From Hyphomicrobiales bacterium (GTDB lineage Bacteria; Pseudomonadota; Alphaproteobacteria; Rhizobiales; Phreatobacteraceae), in NCBI GenBank assembly GCA_017304475.1, contig JAFKKV010000026.1, forward strand, positions 87,669 through 151,668: a stretch of DNA of 64,000 nucleotides. Direction: 5' to 3'. Below, piece after piece: positions 55,126 through 63,873 of the stretch. The notes beneath the pieces were generated by a model. The model was not told where the DNA came from, made no database searches, and worked only from the letters and a program-made list of their open reading frames with translations. A program made the translations under genes and the position numbers. Positions within the stretch are counted from its first letter, which is position 1, and every line of letters starts with the position of its first letter.

Positions 55126-55404
55126 TCAGTGCCCTCCCGGCCTTCCGACGGCCCAGCGATGGCCGACGCAGTGTTGAAAGACGCCCCCGAGCGATGCCTT
55201 CGGGCCGCCTCCCTTTTGGCCCAGGTATGAAACAGGCGGCCTGTTGATCCGGACGACGCGGGCGGTGTGCTCCCAGTCCCGGGCGGCTTCGCGCGTCGAG
55301 AAGCCGAACTCCCGGTAGCGCCTTGCGGCCGCCATGCAGTCCGCTATCCAGACACCGGTCTTCGCCCGCGCTGGGCTGAACCGCCCGGCCACCAACCGGA
55401 TCAT
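55126..55404 (-). CDS. hypothetical protein, weakly supported
   Basis: A 92-residue frame from an ATG at 55404. The peptide has balanced composition (GVWIADCMAAARRYREFGFS and REAARDWEHTARVVRINRP) unlike most shadow frames, but no ribosome site is visible before the ATG, no family is recognised, and it lies immediately downstream of the tRNA terminator. It may be real or non-coding. The flanking bases 55001-55125 and 55405-55446 hold nothing else. Confidence 0.3.
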   Translation of the reverse strand: MIRLVAGRFSPARAKTGVWIADCMAAARRYREFGFSTREAARDWEHTARVVRINRPPVSYLGQKGGGPKASLGGVFQHCVGHRWAVGRPGGH

Positions 55405-55446
55405 CGGGGATTGATACCGCCTACATTTCCTAATTCGCTGCCGCCC

Positions 55447-55469
55447 AAAAATGAGGCTCGTTCGAGCCT
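55447..55469 (-). terminator. intrinsic terminator of the tRNA-Gln gene
   Basis: On the minus strand AGGCTCG, AA, CGAGCCT form a perfect 7-bp hairpin directly after the tRNA's CCA end, followed by CA and TTTTT (55447-55451 on the plus strand as A's). Confidence 0.85.
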
Positions 55470-55543
55470 TGGCTGGGTCGCTAGGATTCGAACCTAGATA
55501 GCGGGTACCAAAAACCCGAGTCCTACCATTAGACGACGACCCA
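55470..55543 (-). tRNA. trnQ: tRNA-Gln (anticodon UUG)
   Basis: A 74-nt cloverleaf on the minus strand. The acceptor stem pairs TGGGTCG with CGACCCA; the D-arm lies in GTCTAATGGTAGGAC; the anticodon stem CGGGT/ACCCG encloses TTTTGGT, giving anticodon TTG (Gln); the T-arm is CTAGG-TTCGAAT-CCTAG. Encoded CCA is present. It is the only RNA gene seen and marks the right boundary of the glycan locus. Confidence 0.95.
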
Positions 55544-55790
55544 GTGGGCGAAGCAGGCTTCGCGGCGCGGACCATAGCGATGCCGGATGGTTCGTTCAAC
55601 GGCCTCTTGCGATTGCCTGTGGGTGACGCGCCGGTAAATTGAGTGAAAGCCGCACGGCCAGGCCAAATGTCGGGCTTCCGACATTGTCCGGCCCGCCTTT
55701 CGAAAGAGTGGACTGCGCTCCCGAACCTGCACTAGCTTCCCGAGACGACAAGGCGCGAACGGCGCCGCGAATGGCAGTGGAGAAACGCTC

Positions 55791-57419
55791 ATGCTGGGCC
55801 TGATGCAGGATTGGCCGCTTCTGATCCATAAGGTCATCGATCACGCGGGGCGCTATCACGCAGGCCGCAAGGTCATCTCGCGCTCGGTCGAAGGGCCGAT
55901 CGTCGAGACCACCTATGCCGATATCCGCACAAATGCGCTGCGGGTCGCCAAGCGGCTGACCCAGGACGGCGTCAAGCTCGGCGACCGCATCGGCACGGTC
56001 GCCTGGAACACCTGGCGGCACCTGGAAGCCTGGTACGGCATCACCGGCATCGGCGCGGTCTATCACACGCTCAACCCGCGGCTCTTTCCCGAACAGATCG
56101 CCTGGATCGCCAATCATGCCGGCGACCGCATGATCATGACCGACCTGACCTTCGTGCCGCTTCTGGAAAAGCTGCAGGAGCACCTGCCGCTGGTCGAGAA
56201 GTTCATCGTGTTGACCGACGCCGCGCACATGCCCGAGACGACGCTGCGCAATGCGGTCGCCTATGAGAGCTGGATCGCCGAGGTCGACGCCGACTTCGCC
56301 TGGGTCGAGTTCGACGAAAATACCGCCGCCGGCATGTGCTACACATCAGGCACGACGGGAAACCCCAAGGGGGTCGTCTATTCCCATCGCTCCAACGTGC
56401 TGCACTCCATGTGCGTCAACAATGCCGACATGTTCGGCCTCGCCTCGCGCGACGTGATGATGCCGGTCGTGCCCATGTTCCACGCCAATGGCTGGTCGCT
56501 GGCCTTCACCGCGCCCATGTCGGGCACCACCATGGTCATGCCCGGCCCGAAGATGGACGGCGCCAGCATCTATGAATTGCTCGACACCTATAAGGTGACC
56601 CATTCGGCGGCGGTGCCGACCGTCTGGCTGATGCTGCTGCAGCAGCTCGAGGCCAATGACCAGAAGCTGCCGCACCTGACGAAAGTGGTGATCGGCGGCT
56701 CGGCCTGCCCGCGCGCGGTGACCGAGAAGTTCCGCGACGTCTATGGCGTCGAGGTGCTGCACGCCTGGGGCATGACCGAGATGAGCCCGCTCGGCACGGT
56801 CTGTTCGCTCAAGCCCGAATATGCCGGGCTGACCGGCGACGCCTGGCTCGACGTCAAGGAGACCACCGGCCATCCGCCCTTCGGCGTCGAGATGAAGATC
56901 GTCGACGACGGCGGCAAGGAGCTCGCCCGCGACGGCCATGTCTTCGGCCGCCTGGTGGTGCGCGGCCCGGCGGTGGCGCGCGAATATTTCCGCGGCGAAG
57001 GCGGCAATATTCTCGACGAGAACGGCTTTTTCGACACGGGCGACGTCTCGAGCATCGACCCCTATGGCTATATGCGCATCGTCGACCGCTCGAAGGACGT
57101 GATCAAGTCGGGCGGCGAATGGATCTCCTCGATCGACCTGGAGAACCTCGCGGTCGGCCATCCCGACGTGGCCGAGGCCGCGGTGATCGGCATCGTCCAT
57201 CCGAAATGGGACGAGCGGCCGCTGCTGGTCGTCGTGCCCAAGCCCGGCCGGACACCGACGCGCGACAGCCTGCTCGCCTATATGTCGGGCAGGATCGCCA
57301 AGTGGTGGCTGCCCGACGATGTCGTGCTGGTCGACGAGATCCCGCACACCGCCACCGGCAAGATCCAGAAGACGGCGCTGCGCGAGCGGTTCAAGGATTA
57401 CCGGCTGCCGACGGAGTGA
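55791..57419 (+). CDS. AMP-forming fatty acyl-CoA synthetase (AlkK-like, medium/long chain)
   Basis: A 542-residue ANL-superfamily enzyme. The P-loop-like motif is CYTSGTTGNPKGVVYSHRS near residue 185, LHAWGMTEMSPLGTV near 320 is the A5 motif, FDTGDVSSIDPYGYMRIVDRSKD near 420 holds the ribose-binding Asp and Arg, and the catalytic Lys is in TATGKIQKTALRE near 525. ATP and CoA are used to activate a fatty acid in the cytoplasm. The N-terminus MQDWPLLIHKVIDHA is typical of the AlkK branch, which takes medium- to long-chain acids. A single gene with its own promoter region; no operon partners are evident. Confidence 0.93.
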   Translation: MLGLMQDWPLLIHKVIDHAGRYHAGRKVISRSVEGPIVETTYADIRTNALRVAKRLTQDGVKLGDRIGTVAWNTWRHLEAWYGITGIGAVYHTLNPRLFPEQIAWIANHAGDRMIMTDLTFVPLLEKLQEHLPLVEKFIVLTDAAHMPETTLRNAVAYESWIAEVDADFAWVEFDENTAAGMCYTSGTTGNPKGVVYSHRSNVLHSMCVNNADMFGLASRDVMMPVVPMFHANGWSLAFTAPMSGTTMVMPGPKMDGASIYELLDTYKVTHSAAVPTVWLMLLQQLEANDQKLPHLTKVVIGGSACPRAVTEKFRDVYGVEVLHAWGMTEMSPLGTVCSLKPEYAGLTGDAWLDVKETTGHPPFGVEMKIVDDGGKELARDGHVFGRLVVRGPAVAREYFRGEGGNILDENGFFDTGDVSSIDPYGYMRIVDRSKDVIKSGGEWISSIDLENLAVGHPDVAEAAVIGIVHPKWDERPLLVVVPKPGRTPTRDSLLAYMSGRIAKWWLPDDVVLVDEIPHTATGKIQKTALRERFKDYRLPTE

Positions 57420-57508
57420 GGTGATTCCCGGCCCGGTGACGGATCTTCGCGGTAGCGCGCGGCAACAGGCCCTGTAAGCTTCCATCACAGCGCGTGGGGG
57501 AGGACGAC

Positions 57509-58867
57509 ATGACGGATGCCGTGCAGGGTCCCTGGGGTCCGCGGTCGACCGCGGGCGCCATGGCCGCGGCGGAAACCGCGACCCGGAACGTGGCCGCTGG
57601 CCGCGTGCCGGTCATGCCACGTCAGGCCGGACCGGCCGGCGGTGGCCCGGTGCGCATCGGCTTCTCGGGCCTTGCCAGCGAGTTGTTCGGCCTGCTGCTG
57701 AAGGGCTTTTTCCTGCAGCTGATCACGCTCGGCATCTACCGGTTCTGGCTGATCACCGACATCAGGCGGTTCTACTGGTCGCATACCGCGGTCGGCACCG
57801 AAGCCTTCGTCTATACCGGGCGGGGCATGCAATTGCTCAAGGGCTTCCTGTTCGCGCTGGCCATCCTGGTGCCGCTGCAGGCCGGCGGCTTCTTCCTGGC
57901 GCTGGGATTGCCCTCGGCGCAATGGGTGGTGTCGATCGGACTGAGCGCCATCGTGCTGTTTCTCAGCCAATATGCCGTCTATGCCAGCCGGCGCTATCGG
58001 CTGACACGCACGGCCTGGCGGGGCCTGAGACTGCGCATGACCGGCTCGGCCTGGACCTATGCGATCAAGGCTTTCGGCCTTTTGCTGCTCGTCCTCGTCA
58101 CCCTCGGCCTCACCTATCCCTGGGCGGCGACCGCGCTCGAACGGATCAAGATGCGCGAGACCTTTTTCGGCGACGCGCAAGGCGACTTCACGGGCATGCC
58201 CGGCGAACTGGCGCGCCGGCTCGTCGTGATCTGGGCGATCGGCCTCGGACTGCCGCTCGTCATCATCGGCGCGACGATCGCCTCGATCCCCTGGGAGATC
58301 TGGACCGGTCTCCTGCGCAGCATCACGACGGAGACCCGCGCGGTCACCGGATCGGAAGGCCTGGCGGTCGGCACGGTGATCACCGCGGTCAGCTCGTCGG
58401 TGTTCATTCCGGTCCTGCTCTATCCCGCCTTCCAGGCGATCACCTTTCGCTGGCGGATGAACGGAACCCGTATCGGCGGCGCGGCGGTGGCCTCCGATTT
58501 CCGTATCGGCAGCGCCTACCGGGTCTATGTCGTCGCCGCGCTGGTGATGGGCGCGCTCGCCATGGTCGCCGGCATCATCGTCCTGCTCCTGGTCGGCGGC
58601 CTGTTCGTCGCCTTCATCGCCGGCACGAGCAGCCTCTTCAGCGGCTTTGTCGCGGGCGCCCTGGTCATTCTCGGCTATCTCCTGCTGATCGGCGGCTTCT
58701 GGATCGCCAAGCAATTGCTCATCGGGCTGCCGCTCCACCGCGCCCGGATGGCTTCGCTGTCGGTCGCCAATCTCGCCTCGCTCGACGGCGTCCATGCCCG
58801 CAATGTCGAGGCTTCGGCCATGGGCGAAGGCCTGGGCGAGGCGGTCGATTTCGGTATCGGCCTCTGA
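57509..58867 (+). CDS. DUF898 (YjgN-like) multi-pass membrane protein, copy 1
   Basis: A 452-residue protein. The start at 57509 follows a strong GGGGGAGG site. An N-terminal cytosolic part of about 45 residues precedes FSGLASELFGLLLKGFFLQ, then ITLGIYRFWLITDIRRFYW, a typical YjgN motif, and about seven hydrophobic segments. Characteristic TRTAWRGLRLRMTGSAWTYA and LTYPWAATALERIKMRETFFGD occur near residue 170-220. The function of the family is not known; inner-membrane location is clear. The next gene is a paralogue, similar along the whole length. Confidence 0.85.
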   Translation: MTDAVQGPWGPRSTAGAMAAAETATRNVAAGRVPVMPRQAGPAGGGPVRIGFSGLASELFGLLLKGFFLQLITLGIYRFWLITDIRRFYWSHTAVGTEAFVYTGRGMQLLKGFLFALAILVPLQAGGFFLALGLPSAQWVVSIGLSAIVLFLSQYAVYASRRYRLTRTAWRGLRLRMTGSAWTYAIKAFGLLLLVLVTLGLTYPWAATALERIKMRETFFGDAQGDFTGMPGELARRLVVIWAIGLGLPLVIIGATIASIPWEIWTGLLRSITTETRAVTGSEGLAVGTVITAVSSSVFIPVLLYPAFQAITFRWRMNGTRIGGAAVASDFRIGSAYRVYVVAALVMGALAMVAGIIVLLLVGGLFVAFIAGTSSLFSGFVAGALVILGYLLLIGGFWIAKQLLIGLPLHRARMASLSVANLASLDGVHARNVEASAMGEGLGEAVDFGIGL

Positions 58868-59021
58868 GGTTCGCCGTGGCCGCCGGCAAGCATCGCCGGC
58901 TTCGGGGCGGAAAGCCGGGCGGCGGACCGAGATTTGAATTGCAAAATGGGTTGAAGCAACCTGTGGTAAACCGACGCAAGGTCATATAGGACTCTATTCC
59001 GGACCACCGGGAGAGAGCGAC

Positions 59022-60365
59022 ATGACCGCCGTGCCGGGCCAAGAATGGACCAATTCCAGCGCGCAAGACATGGCCGCGGCCGAGGCGTCGGCCGGTCAGC
59101 CCGTTTCCCTTTCGGCGGCGACAGGCGCGCCCGGGCAGCAAACAGCCGTCACCTTTTCCGGCGAGGCCGGGACGCTGTTTCCGCTGCTGGGCCAGGGCTT
59201 TTTCCTGCAGGTCTTCACCCTCGGCATCTATCGCTTCTGGCTGACCACCGACACCAGACGCTTTTACTGGTCCAATACGGCTGTTGGCACCGAGGCTTTC
59301 GCCTATACCGGGACCCCGATGCAATTGCTCACAGGGTTCCTGTTCGCGCTAGCCGTCCTGGTGCCTTTGCAGGCGCTGGGCTTTTTTCTGATCCTCGGCC
59401 TGCCGAGCGCCGAGACCTTCATCACCCTGGCGGTCGCGGCAGCCGTCCTGTTCCTGGCGCAATATGCCGCCTATGCGAGCCGGCGCTACCGGCTCACGCG
59501 CACCTCCTGGCGCGGCCTGCGCCTGCGCATGACCGGCTCGGCCTGGACCTATGCGGTCAGAAGCTTTGGCTTCTGGCTCCTGGCCATCGTGACGCTCGGC
59601 CTCACCTATCCCTGGGCGACTGCGGCGCTCGAACGCATCAAAATGCACGAGACATTTTATGGCGACGCCCAAGGCGCTTTCGTCGGCAGACCGGGCGAAC
59701 TCGCAAAACGCCTTGTTATCGTCTGGATGCTCGCCATTCTCCTGCCGATATTCCTCGCAGGAGCTCTCGTGGCGGTGCTGCCCTGGAGTTTCTGGAGCGC
59801 GCTCCTGAACGCGACGGCAACGGGCGATCCGGCGGCCCCTTATCTCGAGATGACACCGTCCCGGATGATCTCCGCCGCATTCCTCTTCGGGCCCTATATC
59901 GTCATCGGGTTTTCCATCATTCTGGCGCCGGCCTTCATCGCGATCACCTTCCGCTGGCGGATGAGCGGAATGCGCATCGGTGGCACATCCATCGCGTCCA
60001 CCTTCTCGGCCGGCAGAGCTTATCGGATCTACTGCGTGGGGATGCTCGGCGTCTTGGCTCTGACCGCCCTGACGGCAATACCCGTCGTGCTGCTGCTCGC
60101 CGATATGGCGGCGTCCCAGGAAAACACCGGACTCGGCGCGCAAATATTCGCCGTGGTCGTTGCCGCCGCAGGCTACCTGGCGATCTTCGGCGCCTTCTGG
60201 GTCAGCAAGCAGATCTTTGTCGGCCTGCCGCTCTATCGCGCGCAGATGGCGTCGCTGACGGTCGCCAATCTCGCCTCGCTCGATGACGTGCGGTCTCGCA
60301 ACGTCCACGCTTCCGCCATGGGCGAAGGCCTTGCCGACGCCGCCGAGTTCGGCGTCAGCCTCTAG
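59022..60365 (+). CDS. DUF898 (YjgN-like) multi-pass membrane protein, copy 2
   Basis: A 447-residue paralogue of the preceding protein with the same order of elements: ITLGIYRFW-like VFTLGIYRFWLTTDTRRFYW, AYTGTPMQLLTGFLFALAVL, LTRTSWRGLRLRMTGSAWTY, LTYPWATAALERIKMHETFYG, and the shared C-terminal LPLYRAQMASLTVANLASLDD and VHASAMGEGLADAAEFG. A GGGAGAGAG site precedes the ATG. The pair, the M48 protease and DUF1499 gene that follow probably act on the inner membrane or envelope; no activity is known. Confidence 0.85.
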   Translation: MTAVPGQEWTNSSAQDMAAAEASAGQPVSLSAATGAPGQQTAVTFSGEAGTLFPLLGQGFFLQVFTLGIYRFWLTTDTRRFYWSNTAVGTEAFAYTGTPMQLLTGFLFALAVLVPLQALGFFLILGLPSAETFITLAVAAAVLFLAQYAAYASRRYRLTRTSWRGLRLRMTGSAWTYAVRSFGFWLLAIVTLGLTYPWATAALERIKMHETFYGDAQGAFVGRPGELAKRLVIVWMLAILLPIFLAGALVAVLPWSFWSALLNATATGDPAAPYLEMTPSRMISAAFLFGPYIVIGFSIILAPAFIAITFRWRMSGMRIGGTSIASTFSAGRAYRIYCVGMLGVLALTALTAIPVVLLLADMAASQENTGLGAQIFAVVVAAAGYLAIFGAFWVSKQIFVGLPLYRAQMASLTVANLASLDDVRSRNVHASAMGEGLADAAEFGVSL

Positions 60366-60458
60366 CCCGGCCGGAGGAACGCTACATCATCCAGGCCGGC
60401 CATAGCCGGGCTTGGGAATTCGGGTTATGGCCTGAGCCAATAAGGACGGAGCCTGGTC

Positions 60459-61565
60459 ATGCCGAGCGTTCCCGCGACCTATTACGACGGACTGACGGCG
60501 AAACGGCATGCGGTCGAAGTGTCGCTGCACCCGGGCGGGCTCGCCATCTTTTCGGCCGAGGGCCGGCTCTTGACGACCTGGCCTTATCAGTCGATCCGGC
60601 GGATCGAAGGCCATACCGGCGCAGGCCTTGCGGTCACCTTGCTGCCGCAGCCCGGCTCGACCGCCGAACCCCTGGTGGAAATCCCGGATCCGGGCTTTTC
60701 GGCCGATCTCGCCACCCGCGCGCCGCTGACCTTGACCAAGGGGGTGAGCGAGCGGCGCGAACGCCGCGCCGTGGTGTTCTGGGCGATCGCCGCGGTCATC
60801 TCGCTGATGGGATTGGCCTTTTACGGCCTGCCGGCGATCGCCGGCAGGCTCGCGCCGCTGGTGCCGGCGGCCGCCGAGATACGCCTGGGCGCCGCCATGG
60901 ATCCGGAGATCCGCCGGACATTCGGCGGCGAGAGCGGCATCAAGACCTGCACCGCGCCGGAAGGCGTGCAGGCGCTTGCCAGCCTGGTCGGGCGCTTCCA
61001 AGGCGCGGCCGATCTGCATCTGCCGCTCAAGGTCGTTGTGCTGAACCATGGCCTGGTCAACGCCTTCGCCCTGCCCGGCGGCTATGTCTATGTGTTCAAC
61101 GGGCTGTTGCAGAAGGCCCGCTCGCCCGACGAGTTCGCCGGCGTTCTGGCCCACGAGATCGGCCATGTGAAGCTGCGCCACGGCCTGCGCTCGGTGATCC
61201 AGGCCGGCGGCCTCGGTTTCCTGCTCGGCACGGTGTTCGGCGATTTCGCCGGCGGCACTGCGATCATCCTGGCGTCGCGCTCGCTGATGCAGAGCGCCTT
61301 CTCGCGCGATTCGGAGCGACAGGCCGACCATTTCGCCGTCGACCTGATGCTCAAGGCCGGCGGCGACCCGATGGGGCTCGCCCGCTTCTTCACCAATGCC
61401 GCGGTTGCCGATCCAGGCAATCTGTCCTGGATCGCCAGCCATCCCGCCAATGCCGAACGCGAGCAGGCGATCCGCGATGCGCTGAAGGGCGCGGCGGCGA
61501 GCAGGCCGGCTTTGACACCGGAACAATGGACAGCCTTGCGCGCGATCTGCCAGAAGACTGATTAG
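60459..61565 (+). CDS. membrane-anchored M48 family metallopeptidase
   Basis: A 368-residue protein. An N-terminal cytosolic domain of about 100 residues (AVEVSLHPGGLAIFS) leads to one transmembrane helix (AVVFWAIAAVISLMGLAFYG near 105). The protease domain then has NAFALPGGYVYVFNGLL and the zinc site LAHEIGHVKLRHG near residue 232, with a further ligand in RDSERQADHFAVDLM near 285. This is the HtpX/Oma1-like plan of membrane-anchored proteases that degrade misfolded or regulatory membrane proteins. The single N-terminal helix would place the catalytic domain in the periplasm. It is 93 bp after the second DUF898 gene, suggesting a shared envelope role. Confidence 0.9.
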   Translation: MPSVPATYYDGLTAKRHAVEVSLHPGGLAIFSAEGRLLTTWPYQSIRRIEGHTGAGLAVTLLPQPGSTAEPLVEIPDPGFSADLATRAPLTLTKGVSERRERRAVVFWAIAAVISLMGLAFYGLPAIAGRLAPLVPAAAEIRLGAAMDPEIRRTFGGESGIKTCTAPEGVQALASLVGRFQGAADLHLPLKVVVLNHGLVNAFALPGGYVYVFNGLLQKARSPDEFAGVLAHEIGHVKLRHGLRSVIQAGGLGFLLGTVFGDFAGGTAIILASRSLMQSAFSRDSERQADHFAVDLMLKAGGDPMGLARFFTNAAVADPGNLSWIASHPANAEREQAIRDALKGAAASRPALTPEQWTALRAICQKTD

Positions 61566-61583
61566 TCACCCGGATCGGACCGC

Positions 61584-62360
61584 ATGCGCCGCCGTGCCTT
61601 TGTCGAGCCCACCTCACGTCTGGCCGTCTGGAGCCTGCGCCTGGTCATGCTGGGCCTGGCGGTCGCCGTGGTGGCGGTGCTCGCCGCGCGATCGGACTGG
61701 CTCGACGGCGGCCAGGCTGTGGTGGCGCTCGCCGGCGGCCTCGGCATCGTGGCGCTCGGCGTCGCCGCGGCGCTCATTGCCGGCACCGCGATCTGGTTCA
61801 CCGGCTATCGCGGTGCGCGCTATGCCGCCCTTGCCCTGGTGCTCGGCGGCGCGCTGCTCGCCTATCCGGCCGTGCTCGGCGTCATCGGCCTGCGCCAGCC
61901 CGCCATCAACGACATCACGACCGATGCGGAAAACCCGCCGGCCTTCGACATCGTCGCCTCGGCGCGGCCGCCGGGCGCCAATCCCTCGGCCTATCCCGCC
62001 GCCTTTGCCGCGCTGCAGCGCCGGCTCTATCCGGAGATCCGGCCGCTGGAGGTCGATCTCGCGCCCGACGACGTCAATGAATTGCTGTCCGACCTGGTCG
62101 ACGGCCAGAAATGGCGGGTGCTCGACCAGGTGGATTACCGCGGCGCGGCGCGCGACGGACGGATCGAAATGGTCACCCGTTCGCTGATCATGGGATTTCG
62201 CGACGACATCGTCATTCGCGTGCGCACCGTCAACGGCCGGGCCCGGATCGACATGCGTTCGGCCGCCCGCTACGGACGGCAGGATTTCGGGGTCAATGCG
62301 CGCCGCGTCATCGCGGCGCTCGATGAAATGCGCGCCGCCGCCCGGCGCGTCCAGCGATAG
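61584..62360 (+). CDS. DUF1499 domain membrane protein
   Basis: A 258-residue protein with three N-terminal hydrophobic segments (RLVMLGLAVAVVAVLAARSD, VALAGGLGIVALGVAAALIA, and AALALVLGGALLAYPAVLGV) and a soluble C-terminal DUF1499 domain: PAINDITTDAENPPAF, GRIEMVTRSLIMGFRDDIVI, and RIDMRSAARYGRQDFGVNAR. DUF1499 proteins are widespread in alphaproteobacteria with no known activity. It begins 18 bp after the M48 protease, so the two are probably co-transcribed. Confidence 0.88.
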   Translation: MRRRAFVEPTSRLAVWSLRLVMLGLAVAVVAVLAARSDWLDGGQAVVALAGGLGIVALGVAAALIAGTAIWFTGYRGARYAALALVLGGALLAYPAVLGVIGLRQPAINDITTDAENPPAFDIVASARPPGANPSAYPAAFAALQRRLYPEIRPLEVDLAPDDVNELLSDLVDGQKWRVLDQVDYRGAARDGRIEMVTRSLIMGFRDDIVIRVRTVNGRARIDMRSAARYGRQDFGVNARRVIAALDEMRAAARRVQR

Positions 62361-62378
62361 CAAGAGGTAGAGACTGCC

Positions 62379-63524
62379 ATGACGCTCAAGGCCGCGACGG
62401 TGCCGTTGCACGAAGATGAACTGATCGAGGGCATCCGGCGCTGGGTCGTCACCGAGAGCCCGACCCATGACGCCGGCGGCGTCGAGGCCGTGCTCGACGA
62501 GGTCGAGAAGGACTTCGAGGGCCTGCCGGTCACCATCGACCGCCGGCCCGGCGTCGAGGGTTATGCCGGGGTGCTCAAGGTCACCACGGCGGAACCGTCG
62601 AACGAGAAGCCGATCCTGGTTCTGACCCATGTCGACACCGTCCATCCCAAGGGCACGCTGACCGGCCGCCTGCCGTTCCGGCGCGAAGGCGACAAGCTCT
62701 ACGGGCCGGGCCTCTACGACATGAAGGGCGGCGCCTATCTGGCGGTCGCCGGTTTCCGCGCGCTGATCCGCGCCGGCGTGCCGACCGCCCGCCCGATCAC
62801 CTTCCTGTTCACCCCGGACGAGGAGGTCGGCAGCCCGACCTCGCGTGGCATCATCGAGGAAGAGGCACGCAAGGCGGCCTTCGTGCTGGTCACGGAACCC
62901 GCCCGCGACGGCGGCAGGATCGTCACCGCGCGCAAGGGCGTCGCCCGCTTCGTGCTGACCACCCATGGCCGCCCGGCCCATGCCGGGGCACGCCACCAGG
63001 ACGGCCGCAGCGCGATCAGGGAAATGGCCCACCAGATCCTGGCGGTGGAGGGCATGACCGATTATGCCCGCGGCATCACCACCACGGTCGGGCTGATCAA
63101 GGGCGGCTCGGCGGCCAATGTCACGCCCGAGACCTGCACCGCCGAGATCGACCTGCGCGTGCCGGATCCGGAGATCGGCGCGGAAATGGTGGCGCGCATT
63201 CGCGGCCTCAAGCCGGTGACGCCTGACGTCACCATTCATGTCGAGGGCGATCTCAACCGGCCGCCCTACCCGAAGACCCCGTTGACCAGCGATCTCCTGA
63301 CCCGTGCCCAAGGGGTCGCCCGCTCGATCGGCTTCGACCTGGAGGATTGCCCGATGACGGGCGGCGGCTCCGACGGCAATTTCACCGCGGCCCTCGGCAT
63401 CCCCACGCTCGACGGTCTCGGCATCGACGGTGCCGGTGCCCATACGCTGGACGAGCATGGGCTGATTTCCTCGATCATCCCGCGGGCACGCCTGCTCGCG
63501 GGGCTGATGGAAACCCTCCGCTAA
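62379..63524 (+). CDS. M20 family metallopeptidase (CPG2 / acetylornithine deacetylase-like)
   Basis: A 381-residue zinc aminoacylase or carboxypeptidase. Metal and catalytic residues are visible: VLTHVDTVHPKGTL (His ligand and catalytic Asp) near residue 78, YDMKGGAYLAV (bridging Asp), FTPDEEVGSPTSRG (catalytic Glu and ligand Glu), VLVTEPARDGG, and the last His in AHTLDEHGLIS near 365. The dimerisation domain contains GRPAHAGARHQDGRSAI and VTPETCTAEIDLRVP. It hydrolyses an amide bond of an N-acyl amino acid or glutamate conjugate. Cytoplasmic; no signal peptide. It follows the DUF1499 gene by 18 bp and may be co-transcribed. Confidence 0.92.
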   Translation: MTLKAATVPLHEDELIEGIRRWVVTESPTHDAGGVEAVLDEVEKDFEGLPVTIDRRPGVEGYAGVLKVTTAEPSNEKPILVLTHVDTVHPKGTLTGRLPFRREGDKLYGPGLYDMKGGAYLAVAGFRALIRAGVPTARPITFLFTPDEEVGSPTSRGIIEEEARKAAFVLVTEPARDGGRIVTARKGVARFVLTTHGRPAHAGARHQDGRSAIREMAHQILAVEGMTDYARGITTTVGLIKGGSAANVTPETCTAEIDLRVPDPEIGAEMVARIRGLKPVTPDVTIHVEGDLNRPPYPKTPLTSDLLTRAQGVARSIGFDLEDCPMTGGGSDGNFTAALGIPTLDGLGIDGAGAHTLDEHGLISSIIPRARLLAGLMETLR

Positions 63525-63574
63525 CCCTGGCCATTCTAGTTTCCCCTCGGACCAGGATCGTCCGGGGGGCAGAC

Positions 63575-63766
63575 ATGGCGGAATATTGTGGCAATTGCCG
63601 GCTGTTCCATGAATCGCGCGGCACCGGCGCCGGCCTGTGCCGGGCCCATCCGCCGCGCGCCCAGGCCGATGGCAGCGCGATCTGGCCGGGCGTCAACCGC
63701 AACGACTGGTGCGGCGAATATCGCCAGGTCCCGCCGCCGCAAAATCCGGGCCTGCGCAAGTTGTGA
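63575..63766 (+). CDS. small Cys-rich protein, hypothetical
   Basis: A 63-residue protein starting at the ATG after a GGGGGGC site. It has four Cys in a YCGNCRLF, GLCRAHPP and WCGEY arrangement, which could bind a metal or an iron-sulfur cluster, and conserved-looking PPRAQADGSAIWPGVNRNDW. Small proteins of this type are common in Hyphomicrobiales without known function. It is separated from the M20 gene by 50 bp. Confidence 0.7.
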   Translation: MAEYCGNCRLFHESRGTGAGLCRAHPPRAQADGSAIWPGVNRNDWCGEYRQVPPPQNPGLRKL

Positions 63767-63873
63767 GGTGAGCCGCGGCTCCGGCCGCCGCCGACCAGGG
63801 CGCGAACGACGCGTCAGGCGAACAGGCTTCCGCCCCGTCGCTTCCGTCCCAAGTCGTCCGTGAAGAACGCTGA

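Noticed and set aside
55470..55543. tRNA-Gln as the attachment site of an integrated island
   Set aside because: No integrase gene and no second copy of the tRNA 3' end was seen in the window, so integration at this tRNA is not supported.
60364..60411. possible terminator after the second DUF898 gene
   Set aside because: AGCCCGG and CCGGGCT can pair, but the loop is over 30 nt and there is no U-tract, so it was not called.
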